A stretch of DNA of 64,000 bases from Paenibacillus sp. FSL H7-0357. GTDB taxonomy: Bacteria > Bacillota > Bacilli > Paenibacillales > Paenibacillaceae. How positions within the stretch are numbered: position 1 is the first letter of the stretch; each line of letters opens with the position of its first letter. The stretch is from positions 4,340,001 to 4,404,000 of the forward strand of contig NZ_CP009241.1 of assembly GCF_000758525.1 (NCBI RefSeq), read 5' to 3'. The translations under genes were made by a program, and so were the position numbers. Shown in pieces: positions 8,651 to 16,793 of this stretch. Under the pieces are notes generated by a model, which made no database searches, was not told the origin of the DNA, and worked only from the letters and a program-made list of their open reading frames with translations.

Positions 8651-8679
8651 CAGGCTCCCTTGTCAATGACGGGAGCCTG
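8651..8679 (-). terminator. Hairpin downstream of the FhuF-like gene
   Basis: CAGGCTCCC and GGGAGCCTG form a perfect 9-bp stem with an 11-base loop. The T content on the minus-strand side (TTCGTTGTT) is modest and the plus side has a short T run further on, so it may act in both directions between murB and the siderophore operon. Confidence 0.6.
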
Positions 8680-8729
8680 CTGCGGTATGTCTGCTATTTT
8701 TAGTATGAAACAATTTTTACAGTTATATC

Positions 8730-9539
8730 CTAAACCTGCGACGATGCAGCTTGAATGCGGTATTCGGCTCTACGTGTGGCCCGTTCCTCTTCTTTCAGAC
8801 GGGGGCAGGTATAGCAGACACTTCCGCCTTCAGTCCGATAATACAGACAGCAGCGGTTACGCATGTGTACCCTCTGCTCTGGATCAGCAAGCGATTCGAT
8901 CTTACGTACCTCTACATCAAATGGATTTCTGGGAAGCTGGAACACTTCCGCAGCCAGGCCTTTCCTCAGATAACTGTAGTCGTCCTGCACGTGAATAAGA
9001 AATTCCTTATTGCTGTCGCCTGCTGCAAGCATTTCAATGTAGTAGTTGAACTTAGACGGGAGCTGTCCCCAGATCTCCCCCAGTCTCAATCCGCTGGCGG
9101 CAGACATTGTACGCAGCAGCGGGCTTGCTGTGTTCCTGTAGAACTCAGTGAACACTTTATTACGCCAAGTAACCCGACCCTGTTCGTCAGCAGGCGCTGG
9201 CTCCATCACCCAGGAATTCAAAGAGAAGGCAACGCGGCAATACCCGCTCGCCGGAATGAGATGAATGCGCAAATTAGATAAGTTGATCACCGGCACATTG
9301 GAATATAACGAGACCGAATATTGTACTGCTAGCGCCAAGCTGGAGAACCAGCCGCCGAAGTATGCAGCCACAGCCTTATCGTCCAGTGCCTTCATCAGCG
9401 GTCCGTAGCAGTCCACAAATGCTCTTATACCCTCTACATTAATCAGATCCTGCGCTGTAAATGAATACCTCGCCTCCTCTGGGGGAGATGGATAAAGATC
9501 AAATTTGCTGCCTATGTCTTTTATCTGTGCCTCATTCAT
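8730..9539 (-). CDS. FhuF-like siderophore-iron reductase (2Fe-2S)
   Basis: A 269-residue protein whose C-terminus carries C-C-x10-C-x2-C (Cys230, 231, 242, 245; RNRCCLYYR ... VCYTCPR), the unusual 2Fe-2S ligand pattern of the FhuF/siderophore-iron reductase family. Such proteins reduce Fe(III)-siderophores in the cytoplasm to release iron. It follows the siderophore ABC ATPase by 44 bases with AAGGAGGAAACGGA before the ATG, so it is probably the last gene of the Fur-controlled uptake operon. Position and motif agree on function; the siderophore is unknown. Confidence 0.87.
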   Translation of the reverse strand: MNEAQIKDIGSKFDLYPSPPEEARYSFTAQDLINVEGIRAFVDCYGPLMKALDDKAVAAYFGGWFSSLALAVQYSVSLYSNVPVINLSNLRIHLIPASGYCRVAFSLNSWVMEPAPADEQGRVTWRNKVFTEFYRNTASPLLRTMSAASGLRLGEIWGQLPSKFNYYIEMLAAGDSNKEFLIHVQDDYSYLRKGLAAEVFQLPRNPFDVEVRKIESLADPEQRVHMRNRCCLYYRTEGGSVCYTCPRLKEEERATRRAEYRIQAASSQV

Positions 9540-9583
9540 TCCGTTTCCTCCTTAATTCCCCTAGCTAATCCTTCACTTGTCAA

Positions 9584-10399
9584 TTACATGCCGACAGCTT
9601 TATAAGCAGCAAGCTCGTAAGGAAGGCATAAAGGTACACCTGTACGCGGATCGGGAACGATATCACATTCGATTCCGAATACTTTGCGAAGAACATCTGG
9701 TGTCATAACCTCCATCGGGTTCCCTTCGCTGATGACGGTGCCTGACTTGATCGCTACCATATGCTGCGCGTAGCGGGAGGCATGGTTCAAATCATGCACC
9801 ACCATAATGATCGTGCGGCCCTCTTCCTGGTTCAGCTTCTGCAGCAGCTGCAGTACTTCCAGCTGGTGAGCCATGTCAAGGAACGTGGTCGGCTCGTCAA
9901 GGAACAGGATATCTGTCTGTTGTGCTAGAGCCATGGCAATCCAGGCACGCTGGCGCTGTCCACCGGAGAGGCGGTCGATTGGACGATCATGGAACTCTTC
10001 CATCCCGGTAACGGAAATCGCATTGGCGATAATCGCACGGTCTTCAGGAGTCATGGTGCCGAAGCCCTTCTGATGCGGGTAACGCCCGTATCCAACCAGT
10101 TCGGATACAGTCAGTCCGTCCGGTGCCGTCGGGTTTTGCGGCAGGATGGCCAGTTGACGAGCCACTTCTTTAGTAGATAGGGTATGAATTGATTTGCCGT
10201 CGAGCATGACATTGCCGCTCTTAGGTTTCATAATCCGCGCCATCGTCTTGAGAATCGTGGATTTCCCGGAGCCGTTCGCTCCTACCAGCGCTGTGATCTT
10301 CCCTGTTGGGAGAGACAGGTTCAACCCTTTAACAATCGTAGCCTCCGCATAACCAATACTCAGCTGTTCTGTATTCAAACGTTCCGACATGATCTTCAC
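9584..10399 (-). CDS. Ferric-siderophore ABC transporter ATP-binding protein
   Basis: A 271-residue FecE/FhuC-type ATPase. Walker A GANGSGKST (about residue 38), Q loop AILPQNPT, signature LSGGQRQRAW, Walker B ILFLDEPTTFLD, H loop VVHDLNHA. AAGGAGTGAAGATC precedes the ATG. It energises the two FecCD-type permeases encoded just upstream. The C-terminal extension (IVPDPRTGVPLCLPY) is typical of the YusV group. Confidence 0.92.
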   Translation of the reverse strand: MKIMSERLNTEQLSIGYAEATIVKGLNLSLPTGKITALVGANGSGKSTILKTMARIMKPKSGNVMLDGKSIHTLSTKEVARQLAILPQNPTAPDGLTVSELVGYGRYPHQKGFGTMTPEDRAIIANAISVTGMEEFHDRPIDRLSGGQRQRAWIAMALAQQTDILFLDEPTTFLDMAHQLEVLQLLQKLNQEEGRTIIMVVHDLNHASRYAQHMVAIKSGTVISEGNPMEVMTPDVLRKVFGIECDIVPDPRTGVPLCLPYELAAYKAVGM

Positions 10400-10407
10400 T
10401 CCTTAAA

Positions 10408-10503
10408 AGTTTTATGGAGCATGCGCTCCTTTAAGATTAACGACGCAATAAAACTGACTTCGTAAGCATTCGCTTAGTTTTATGGAGCATTTTGCTCCTT
10501 TAG
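10408..10503 (-). repeat. Duplicated small hairpins between permease and ATPase genes
   Basis: The segment TTTTATGGAGCAT-n-GCTCCTTTA occurs twice (about 10408-10433 and 10478-10502), each containing a GGAGC/GCTCC stem. Between them ATAAAACT and AGTTTTAT (10450-10486) can also pair. This fills the only sizeable gap within the permease-ATPase-reductase operon and could affect mRNA processing or relative expression. Confidence 0.6.
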
Positions 10504-10507
10504 TTAA

Positions 10508-11542
10508 TCAGGCCTTTGATTTGGCCAGTAAATATAGGAAATAGGGAGCGCCGATCAGCGCAACTACAATACCTGTCGGTATTTCAGCCGGCTGCAGAAT
10601 CCAGCGGCCGATAGTATCCGCAGTAAGCAGCAGCAGCGCGCCGATTAAGGCACAGGCAGGCAGCAGCACCTGATGCTTCGGTCCAACGAGCCTGCGGGCG
10701 AGATGGGGCGCAATCAGCCCCACAAAGCCTATGCCGCCGCTTACGGCGACACAGGAGCCGGACAGCGCGACTGCGGCGGCCAGCAGCAGAATGCGTTCCT
10801 TCTCCACCGGCATGCCCAGCCCGGCCGAGGTTTGGTCCCCGAGGTTAAGTACATTCAGCACCCGGGCTTTGTAGAACGCAAATGGCAGCAAAATAGCTAT
10901 CCAAGGTGTCAGCGCAAGCACAAATCTCCAGTCGCCGCCCCAGATTTTACCTGCCATCCAGATCGCCACAAACTGATAATTCTGCGGATCCAGCCTTAAC
11001 GACAGGATCAATTGGAAAGCATAGATGCCTGCACCTACAGCGATCCCGATAAGTATCATTCTTGTCGGCGACAGGCCATCCTCACGCCGGAAAGACAGGA
11101 AATAAATAAGTGCAGCTGTAAGACTTGCTCCGGCCAGCGCCAGCAGCGGAAGAACAAAGATTGGAGCTGCCGAGGTTGCCGGAACAAATGAGATAAAGAT
11201 AATCACCGCAAACCCGGCACCGGCATTAATCCCCAGTGTAGAAGGCTCTGCCAGCGCATTGCGCGATAAGCTTTGCAGAATGCAGCCGGAAACCGCAAAC
11301 CCTGCGCCGACAAGCAGCGAGATCACTATGCGCGGTAGCCGGAAATCAAAGAGAATCAGCTTTTGCTGCTGCGTTCCCTCTCCAAGGACTGTGTGTAGGA
11401 CATCCAGCGGTGATAATCGCATTAACCCGGTGTTCATACTGACAATAAAGATGACCACGATAAGAACCGCAAGTGAAGTCAATATAGCTGCTTCCCGGGT
11501 ACGGCGTTGTTTCCCGGTGGGTGAGCGCAGAGCTTTGCTCAT
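10508..11542 (-). CDS. Ferric-siderophore ABC transporter permease (FecCD family), second
   Basis: A 344-residue inner-membrane protein with about ten helices and the FecCD/BtuC signature blocks LRLPRI-like (FDFRLPRIVISLLVGAGF), GFVGLIAPHLARRLVGP and the EIPTGIVVALIGAPYFLYLL end. It starts 4 bases inside the stop of the preceding permease and forms the heterodimeric channel with it. Imports ferric hydroxamate- or catecholate-type siderophores; specificity not decidable. Confidence 0.92.
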   Translation of the reverse strand: MSKALRSPTGKQRRTREAAILTSLAVLIVVIFIVSMNTGLMRLSPLDVLHTVLGEGTQQQKLILFDFRLPRIVISLLVGAGFAVSGCILQSLSRNALAEPSTLGINAGAGFAVIIFISFVPATSAAPIFVLPLLALAGASLTAALIYFLSFRREDGLSPTRMILIGIAVGAGIYAFQLILSLRLDPQNYQFVAIWMAGKIWGGDWRFVLALTPWIAILLPFAFYKARVLNVLNLGDQTSAGLGMPVEKERILLLAAAVALSGSCVAVSGGIGFVGLIAPHLARRLVGPKHQVLLPACALIGALLLLTADTIGRWILQPAEIPTGIVVALIGAPYFLYLLAKSKA

Positions 11543-12600
11543 GACAGCTCCCCCTTCCGTTTACTCGCCAAGTAAATAAAGAACGGCACGCCGATCACTG
11601 CGATTAAAGCGCCTAGCGGTGTTTCATAAGGCGCGTTAATCATTCTGGCCGCAATATCAGCAAATACAATTAGTAGACTGCCGAGTACTGCAGAGCAGGG
11701 AATAATCCAGCGGTAATCGACACCAACCAGATAACGGGTAATATGGGGGATAATCAGCCCCACAAAAGCAATCGGTCCAACCGTTGAAACCGCGGAGCCG
11801 GCGAGAATCACTACAATAATAATCCCGGCTGTTTGCACTAGCCTGGTCCGCTGTCCAAGCCCCGCCGCTACATCGCGTCCGAGACTAAGGAGTGTAATGG
11901 ATCGGGAGATCAGCAGAGATCCTATCAGAGCTGCCGCAATCCAGGGAAACAAAATACGAAGCTGTGTCCAATTCGTCCCGCCGATCCCGCCTGCCATCCA
12001 GAAGGCAATATCCTGGGACAGATGAAACAGAATCGCGATTCCCTGGCTTACCGCCAGCAGCATAGCACTTACAGCGGCGCCGGCAAGGGTCAGACGCAGC
12101 GGGGTTAAGCCGCTATGGGAGAGCGAGCCAATCCCGAACACAAGAATGGCCGCCGCTGCAGCGCCGATGAAGCAGTACAGCATGATGTAGAGAAAAGAAG
12201 CAGATGGCGCAAAAGCAAAAGCTAACGCCAATCCTGCGCCGGCACCGGCATTCAGACCCAGCAAGCCGGAATCTGCCAGCGGATTGCGGGTCATGCCCTG
12301 CATAATTGCTCCTGCGACGGCGAAACAAGCACCAACCAGCGCTCCCGCCAAAGCACGGGGAATCCGCAGTTCCCGAATAATCTGATGCTGCTGCAGATCC
12401 GGATTAAACCGGAAGACCGCCTCCCATACCGTCACCAGTCTAATATCCGCGGCACCCACCGAAACGGAAAGTGCCAGACCAAAGACGACAGCGGCAAGGC
12501 CGAAAATCAAAATAACTACCGCAGCAACCGGCCTTGTCTTCAGCGGTTGATCTCCTGACGGATTTGTATTGTTAGCTATAGAACGTGTGGATGACACCAT
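11539..12600 (-). CDS. Ferric-siderophore ABC transporter permease (FecCD family), first
   Basis: A 353-residue multi-pass protein. Family blocks: IIRELRIPRALAGALVGA, GLLGLNAGAGAGLALAFA, GPIAFVGLIIPHITRYLVG, and ETPLGALIAVIGVPFFIYL. First gene behind a Fur box at 12635-12664 and coupled by overlap to the second permease. The cytoplasmic loop GL-x-PHI (LIIPHITR) is the coupling helix that contacts the ATPase. Confidence 0.92.
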   Translation of the reverse strand: MVSSTRSIANNTNPSGDQPLKTRPVAAVVILIFGLAAVVFGLALSVSVGAADIRLVTVWEAVFRFNPDLQQHQIIRELRIPRALAGALVGACFAVAGAIMQGMTRNPLADSGLLGLNAGAGAGLALAFAFAPSASFLYIMLYCFIGAAAAAILVFGIGSLSHSGLTPLRLTLAGAAVSAMLLAVSQGIAILFHLSQDIAFWMAGGIGGTNWTQLRILFPWIAAALIGSLLISRSITLLSLGRDVAAGLGQRTRLVQTAGIIIVVILAGSAVSTVGPIAFVGLIIPHITRYLVGVDYRWIIPCSAVLGSLLIVFADIAARMINAPYETPLGALIAVIGVPFFIYLASKRKGELS

Positions 12601-12634
12601 AAGTCTTCCCCTTAATAGGATGAGTTCAATGTTT

Positions 12635-12664
12635 TAATGAGAACAACTATCATTCTCATTATCG
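12635..12664 (-). promoter_or_regulatory. Fur box upstream of siderophore permease operon
   Basis: The minus strand reads GATAATGAGAATGATAGTTG then TTCTCATTA, which matches the Fur 7-1-7 motif (TGATAATnATTATCA) in overlapping registers: the classic GATAATGAGAATGAT and the inverted TGAGAAT/TTCTCA pair. It lies 35-64 bases upstream of the first permease, so repression by iron-loaded Fur is expected. Confidence 0.8.
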
Positions 12665-12733
12665 CAAATATCTGAATTATGTACAAGCTTTCACAGCTCG
12701 CACTTTCACTGTGAATGATTAAGTCAATGTCCT

Positions 12734-12779
12734 AAAAAAAGGTGCAGGTCATTGTATCTCAAGATACAAGAACCTGCAC
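12734..12779 (-). terminator. Terminator after the siderophore-binding protein gene
   Basis: GTGCAGGT..TTGTATC and GATACAA..ACCTGCAC form a long stem (12742-12779). On the minus strand a run of seven T residues follows. This separates the binding-protein gene from the permease operon, which has its own Fur box. Confidence 0.88.
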
Positions 12780-12825
12780 ATCCCTCCACAGCTGAAGAGT
12801 TCTCTCTACACACAGTTAAGGCTGA

Positions 12826-13854
12826 TTATTTCACGAGAAAACTCAAGACATCATCAATGGTTTTAGAGTTGGCAATGGCTCCGCTGTACAGCCAGCTGCT
12901 TGCCTCGCTAAGTTCATGAACATTTCCAGCCTTAACCGCAGGGATACCCTTCCAGATTGCTCCGTTAAGAATGTCAGAGGCTTCGGTCTTGTCACTGTTC
13001 ACCAGGAAGATATGATCTGCGGTCAGTTCAGCCAATTTCTCCAGTGTGATCGGATTCCAGGTCGCTCTGGATGCCGCAGGGATTTCTGTAACCAGGTTGG
13101 GTTGCTTCAACCCCAGATCTCCGTACAATACAGCACCACTGCTGCGTGTTTCATCTACTATAAAGAAGTTCTTCGACACCAGCCACAGAATGGCGACCGA
13201 ATCATCACCAATGGAGCTGCTGATTTTGGCTTTTGCATCTGCTGCTTTTTGATCGTAGTCTGCAATGGCTTGTTCAGCTTCAGTGCTCTTGTTCAGGAGT
13301 TCACCGATTTTGAGCAGCGATTTGCGCCAGTCTTTGCTAATCTTGTCACCAAGGACATAAGTAGGTGCGATTTTGTTCAACTGGTCGTACAGACCGTTCT
13401 GCACACTAGACTCAGACTGCACAATGTGGAAATCCGGTGCAAAGCTGGTCACAGCCTCCAGCGGAAGATCATAGCTGATGGTTGGCACATCTTTAAGATC
13501 AGCAATCAGATATTCCTGGGTTCCGTTTGTCACGGACCACTGCGCTACCGGGGTAACGCCCAGTGTTACCAGGTAGTCTTCCATATAAGAAGCAAGTACG
13601 CGCTGCGGATTAGCCGGTACCGTGACTTCATGTCCCATGGCGTCTGTCACCGTTTTCTCTGTAGCCGGTGCAGTTGTTTTCGTTGGCGCTGCCGTTGCTT
13701 CAGCAGTAGCCGTAGGTGCAGCGGTAGCTTCCGCTCCAGAATTTGCAGCATTCTCATTATTGCCATTGCCGCAAGCGGACAAGAACAAAGTCATAGCCAT
13801 ACATCCGATCAATGCCAGCTTCATGCTGCCTGATCTCTTATTGTTCGAAAACAT
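12826..13854 (-). CDS. Ferric-siderophore substrate-binding lipoprotein
   Basis: A 342-residue extracellular lipoprotein with the class III (BtuF/FhuD) fold. Signal peptide with lipobox LFLSACGNG (Cys28), then a low-complexity Ala/Thr linker to about residue 65, then the ligand-binding domain beginning VTDAMGHEVTVPANPQRV, the usual start of Fe(III)-siderophore-binding proteins. The long straight alpha-helix near residues 170-200 (SLLKIGELLNKSTEAEQA) connects the two lobes. It has its own Fur box and terminator and serves the permease operon next to it. Confidence 0.92.
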   Translation of the reverse strand: MFSNNKRSGSMKLALIGCMAMTLFLSACGNGNNENAANSGAEATAAPTATAEATAAPTKTTAPATEKTVTDAMGHEVTVPANPQRVLASYMEDYLVTLGVTPVAQWSVTNGTQEYLIADLKDVPTISYDLPLEAVTSFAPDFHIVQSESSVQNGLYDQLNKIAPTYVLGDKISKDWRKSLLKIGELLNKSTEAEQAIADYDQKAADAKAKISSSIGDDSVAILWLVSKNFFIVDETRSSGAVLYGDLGLKQPNLVTEIPAASRATWNPITLEKLAELTADHIFLVNSDKTEASDILNGAIWKGIPAVKAGNVHELSEASSWLYSGAIANSKTIDDVLSFLVK

Positions 13855-13922
13855 TAAATACCCCTCCTGTATTTACAAGCATTAATGGTCAAAGGTGTCC
13901 GAGGCCTTCGCCTTACTTTTTA

Positions 13923-13945
13923 AATGATATTGATTCTCATTATCT
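13923..13945 (-). promoter_or_regulatory. Fur box upstream of siderophore-binding protein
   Basis: Minus strand GATAATGAGAATCAATATC, 17-18 of 19 positions as in the GATAATGATAATCATTATC consensus apart from a short central difference. It lies about 70 bases upstream of the ATG of the binding protein. The same GATAATGAGAAT half occurs at the permease operon, indicating co-regulation by Fur. Confidence 0.8.
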
Positions 13946-13970
13946 CTGTCAACAAAATTATTCGTTCTAT

Positions 13971-14006
13971 AAAAAAAGGTTGCCTCCGCAAGCTACGGAA
14001 ACAACC
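13971..14006 (-). terminator. Terminator of kimA
   Basis: GGTTG-CTCCG and CGGAA-CAACC stem (13978-14006) followed on the minus strand by seven T residues, 23 bases after the kimA stop. Confidence 0.85.
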
Positions 14007-14028
14007 TCTGCTAACCATATTTATCTGC

Positions 14029-15846
14029 CTATTTGTGCAAATGATAGGGCACTGTTGCTACAACTATATCTTTTTGATTCATTAGATAAGAACGAATGAA
14101 CAGGCTGGTCTGATTATGCAGGATCGCCTGCCACCAATGTTTGGTAATGAACTGTGGAATTAATACGGTAATATGGTCTGTAGTAGCGGTCTTCCACTCT
14201 ACGGTATCGATAAATTTCACCAGTGGGCGGATAATGCTGCGGTAACGGGAACGAAGCACGATCAGGCGTACACCCGGGTTCCATTCCTCCCATTTTTGCT
14301 CCATCTTGTGAATCTCCTCTTCATCAAAACCAACGTAGACTGCCACCACATTATCTGTTAACGACTTCGCATAACTGATCGAATGCAGCACAGCGCGTGT
14401 CACACCCGCAACCGGAACAACAACGGTACTTCCTTTAATCAACGGTTTATCCGTAGCAGGACATATACGAAGCTGATCAGCTATATTCATATAATGACGG
14501 TGAATGCGGTGGAATACGAACATGACAACCGGCAGGAAGATGAAGGCCATCCACACGCTGGAAAACTTGGTAATGATAAAGATAAGCGTAATCGTCAGGG
14601 TAGTCAGCATACCGATTGTATTGACTACAAATTTATTCTGCCAGCCTTTCGGCTTTGTTTTGAACCAGTGCACCATCATGCCAAGCTGCGACAGCGTAAA
14701 AGGGATAAATACTCCGACTGCATACAGCGGAATCAGCCCTTCTGTATTTCCGTGGAAAGCAGCTACAAGCACAGCCGACAATACTCCGAGAAAGATAATA
14801 CCATTAGAGAAGCCCAGGCGGTCTCCCCGGACCATGAAGGCATGAGGCAAATATTTATCTTTGGCGAACATGAACGCAAGCAGCGGAAACGCCGAGTAAG
14901 CTGTATTCGCCGCCAGGAACAAGATGACGGCTGTTATCCCTTGGATGAAAAAGTACAAACCGCCCCGGCCAAACGTAGATTCGGCAATTTGCGACACGAC
15001 GGTGGATTTCTCATTAGGAGTAATCCCATACCAGTATGCCAGCAGCGTAATGCCGGTGAACATCAATCCGAGGATGCCTCCCATCAGCATCAAGGTTTTG
15101 GCGGCGTTTTTTTCCGCTGGAGCTTTGAAGTTCGGAATGGCATTCGATACCGCTTCTACCCCGGTCAGTGCCGAACAACCGGAACTGAAGGCTTTGAGTA
15201 ATAGGAACAGGCTGACATTGGAAACGGCGGAACCGATTTCCGGGATTTCGGCATGAGCGCCGCCTGTAATATATTTGTACACCCCGGCAATGATGAGTAC
15301 AAAGATAGAAACCACGAACAGATACACCGGGATGGCAATAAATGAAGCGGACTCCGTCACCCCGCGGAGATTGATAATCGTCAAGATCAGAATGACGGAG
15401 ACTGCAATAAGTACAGTATGATTATGAAGACTCGGAAAGGCCGATGTGATCGCATCCGTTCCCGCTGAAGCACTAACTGCAACCGTAAGAATGTAATCTA
15501 CCAATAAAGAGCCGCCAGCCAAGAGGCCGGTAGGAACGCCCAGATTGCTTTTTGCCACGATATACGCTCCGCCGCCTTGCGGATAGGCAAAGATGGTCTG
15601 GCGATAGGAAAAAATAAGGATGGCCAGCAGGCCCAATACGGCTAATGCAATCGGCAATGAATACCAGATGGCGGTGAAGCCCGCGGCCACCAGTACAATC
15701 AGAATTTGCTCCGTTCCGTAGGCCACAGACGAGAGTGCATCGGAAGACAGAACAGCCAGTGCTTTCACCTTGGATAACTTTTCATGATCGAGTTCGTTCG
15801 ACTTCATCGGACGCCCGATCAATAGTCGTTTTACCTTGCTTACCAT
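14029..15846 (-). CDS. kimA: KimA-type potassium importer (APC superfamily)
   Basis: A 605-residue APC-superfamily transporter closely resembling Bacillus subtilis KimA (YdaO), a high-affinity K+/H+ symporter. Conserved blocks: LSSDALSSVAYGTEQILIVL, FAYPQGGGAYIVAKSNLGV, AGTDAITSAF, LLKAFSSGCSALTGVEAVSN. Twelve helices are followed by a cytoplasmic domain from about residue 455 (VVVPVAGVTRAV), which in KimA binds c-di-AMP. I chose ATG 15846 (AGAGGAA before it) instead of an in-frame ATG at 15975: the extra 43 codons lie on a riboswitch terminator. c-di-AMP probably controls both transcription (riboswitch) and activity. Confidence 0.9.
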   Translation of the reverse strand: MVSKVKRLLIGRPMKSNELDHEKLSKVKALAVLSSDALSSVAYGTEQILIVLVAAGFTAIWYSLPIALAVLGLLAILIFSYRQTIFAYPQGGGAYIVAKSNLGVPTGLLAGGSLLVDYILTVAVSASAGTDAITSAFPSLHNHTVLIAVSVILILTIINLRGVTESASFIAIPVYLFVVSIFVLIIAGVYKYITGGAHAEIPEIGSAVSNVSLFLLLKAFSSGCSALTGVEAVSNAIPNFKAPAEKNAAKTLMLMGGILGLMFTGITLLAYWYGITPNEKSTVVSQIAESTFGRGGLYFFIQGITAVILFLAANTAYSAFPLLAFMFAKDKYLPHAFMVRGDRLGFSNGIIFLGVLSAVLVAAFHGNTEGLIPLYAVGVFIPFTLSQLGMMVHWFKTKPKGWQNKFVVNTIGMLTTLTITLIFIITKFSSVWMAFIFLPVVMFVFHRIHRHYMNIADQLRICPATDKPLIKGSTVVVPVAGVTRAVLHSISYAKSLTDNVVAVYVGFDEEEIHKMEQKWEEWNPGVRLIVLRSRYRSIIRPLVKFIDTVEWKTATTDHITVLIPQFITKHWWQAILHNQTSLFIRSYLMNQKDIVVATVPYHLHK

Positions 15847-15930
15847 TGTAGTAACAGTTCCTCTCTTTGTTGAGTTGAAACGGTAATACCGCGCGCCGTT
15901 TTCATTGGCAGGTTTCATAAATGCAGGCAC

Positions 15931-15964
15931 AAAAATAAGCATACGGAAATGATCCGCATGCTTA
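15931..15964 (-). terminator. Attenuator of the kimA riboswitch
   Basis: Minus strand TAAGCATGCGGA-tcatt-TCCGTATGCTTA followed by TTTTTG. It lies directly after the c-di-AMP aptamer and 85 bases before the kimA ATG. In the ydaO class, ligand binding favours such a terminator, so high c-di-AMP should switch kimA off. Confidence 0.8.
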
Positions 15965-15977
15965 CGCATGCTCATTA

Positions 15978-16115
15978 TCCCACCCTTGCTTACGAGGTTA
16001 GCTGGCGGATTCGGGCTGTGGTAGCCCTACGGTTCCGGTCATACTGACCTGCCTCCGATTCACCCCATTGACGTTGCCGTCAAGTTTGGTTCCCCCGTTT
16101 TTCCTTGCGGAAAAT
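15978..16115 (-). promoter_or_regulatory. c-di-AMP (ydaO-yuaA) riboswitch aptamer
   Basis: The minus strand contains the conserved elements in order: ACGGGGGAACCAAA, GGGGTGAATC, GGGCTACCACAGCCCGAATC, CAGCTAACCTCGTAAGC and AAGGGTGGG. These match the ydaO-yuaA consensus with its pseudo-twofold arrangement of two GAATC segments. The downstream gene is of the class most often found behind this riboswitch. Confidence 0.92.
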
Positions 16116-16146
16116 TCAGCGCATATTCAACTTCTCACAAGGACTA

Positions 16147-16175
16147 ATAATAGTCTACAATAGCTTTTCAGTAAA
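16147..16175 (-). promoter_or_regulatory. Predicted promoter of the kimA leader
   Basis: Minus strand TTTACT (16170-16175), 17-base spacer, TATTAT (16147-16152). Predicted start near 16140 is just upstream of the riboswitch aptamer. Confidence 0.6.
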
Positions 16176-16201
16176 GCGGTGAAAAAAATGAAAAAAGAAT
16201 G

Positions 16202-16301
16202 AAAAAACATCCAAAAAGCTCAAATCCAAGATCGGGGATAAGTGGATCTTTCATTCTCTTTCATTATCCCAGCGTTCCGTGATTTTTGAGTGTTTTGGAT
16301 G
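16202..16301 (-). terminator. Long imperfect hairpin terminating the bdbDC operon
   Basis: CATCCAAAA..CTCAAA..GGGATAA (16208-16240) pairs with TTATCCC..TTTTTGAG..TTTTGGATG (16263-16301). On the minus strand the hairpin ends in GGATG followed by six T residues, so it should act as a terminator for bdbC, whose stop is 58 bases upstream. Arms of about 35 bases are unusually long for this role. Confidence 0.6.
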
Positions 16302-16358
16302 TTAATTGTGACAGAAATTAAGGAAATATTTATGCTCTAAATTCTGCAAAGCCTTTTC

Positions 16359-16793
16359 TTATTCTGCTGCCTCTTCTTGGCGCCCGGTCCAGAGCAAAAT
16401 TGCGATTAGAGCAAAAGCAATCAACGCAAGCAGAGGTACCGTAATGAACCCTAAAAAGTTCAAATAATCCTCATTGCAGGGTACACCAATTTTGCATGGC
16501 AAAATTTTACTGAGTGCAGGAATTTTCTGCTCTGCGTAATGGTACAGGGAGATGCTCCCGCCTATCAGACATAAAGGCAGCACATAAGGAATGATGCGTT
16601 TATCTCCCCGGTACGTGGCAATTCCGAGCAGAATCAGCTGAGGATACATAAAGATACGCTGGAACCAGCATAGCCTGCAGGGTTCATAATGCAGCACTTC
16701 ACTAAGATACAAGCTTCCTGCTACTGCAATTACGGAAACAAACCAGGCCAGATACAGGCAGTGGCGTCTGCAGAAGGTAGAGAATTTCATCAT
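16359..16793 (-). CDS. bdbC: DsbB-like disulfide oxidoreductase
   Basis: A 144-residue membrane protein with four helices. Quinone-linked redox pair CRLC (EPCRLCWFQRI, the DsbB signature) and a second pair in LPCKIGVPCNED on the next extracellular loop. It reoxidises the partner thiol oxidase encoded immediately upstream (4-base overlap with bdbD). Together they introduce disulfides into exported proteins. Confidence 0.92.
   Translation of the reverse strand: MMKFSTFCRRHCLYLAWFVSVIAVAGSLYLSEVLHYEPCRLCWFQRIFMYPQLILLGIATYRGDKRIIPYVLPLCLIGGSISLYHYAEQKIPALSKILPCKIGVPCNEDYLNFLGFITVPLLALIAFALIAILLWTGRQEEAAE

Noticed and set aside
10673..10999. Plus-strand frame of 108 codons opposite the permease gene
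   Set aside because: It is antisense to a well-conserved FecCD permease and its composition follows from the permease codons.
15847..15975. 43-residue N-terminal extension of the KimA protein
   Set aside because: The extension overlaps the attenuator hairpin and T tract, and relatives start at the downstream ATG that has a ribosome binding site.
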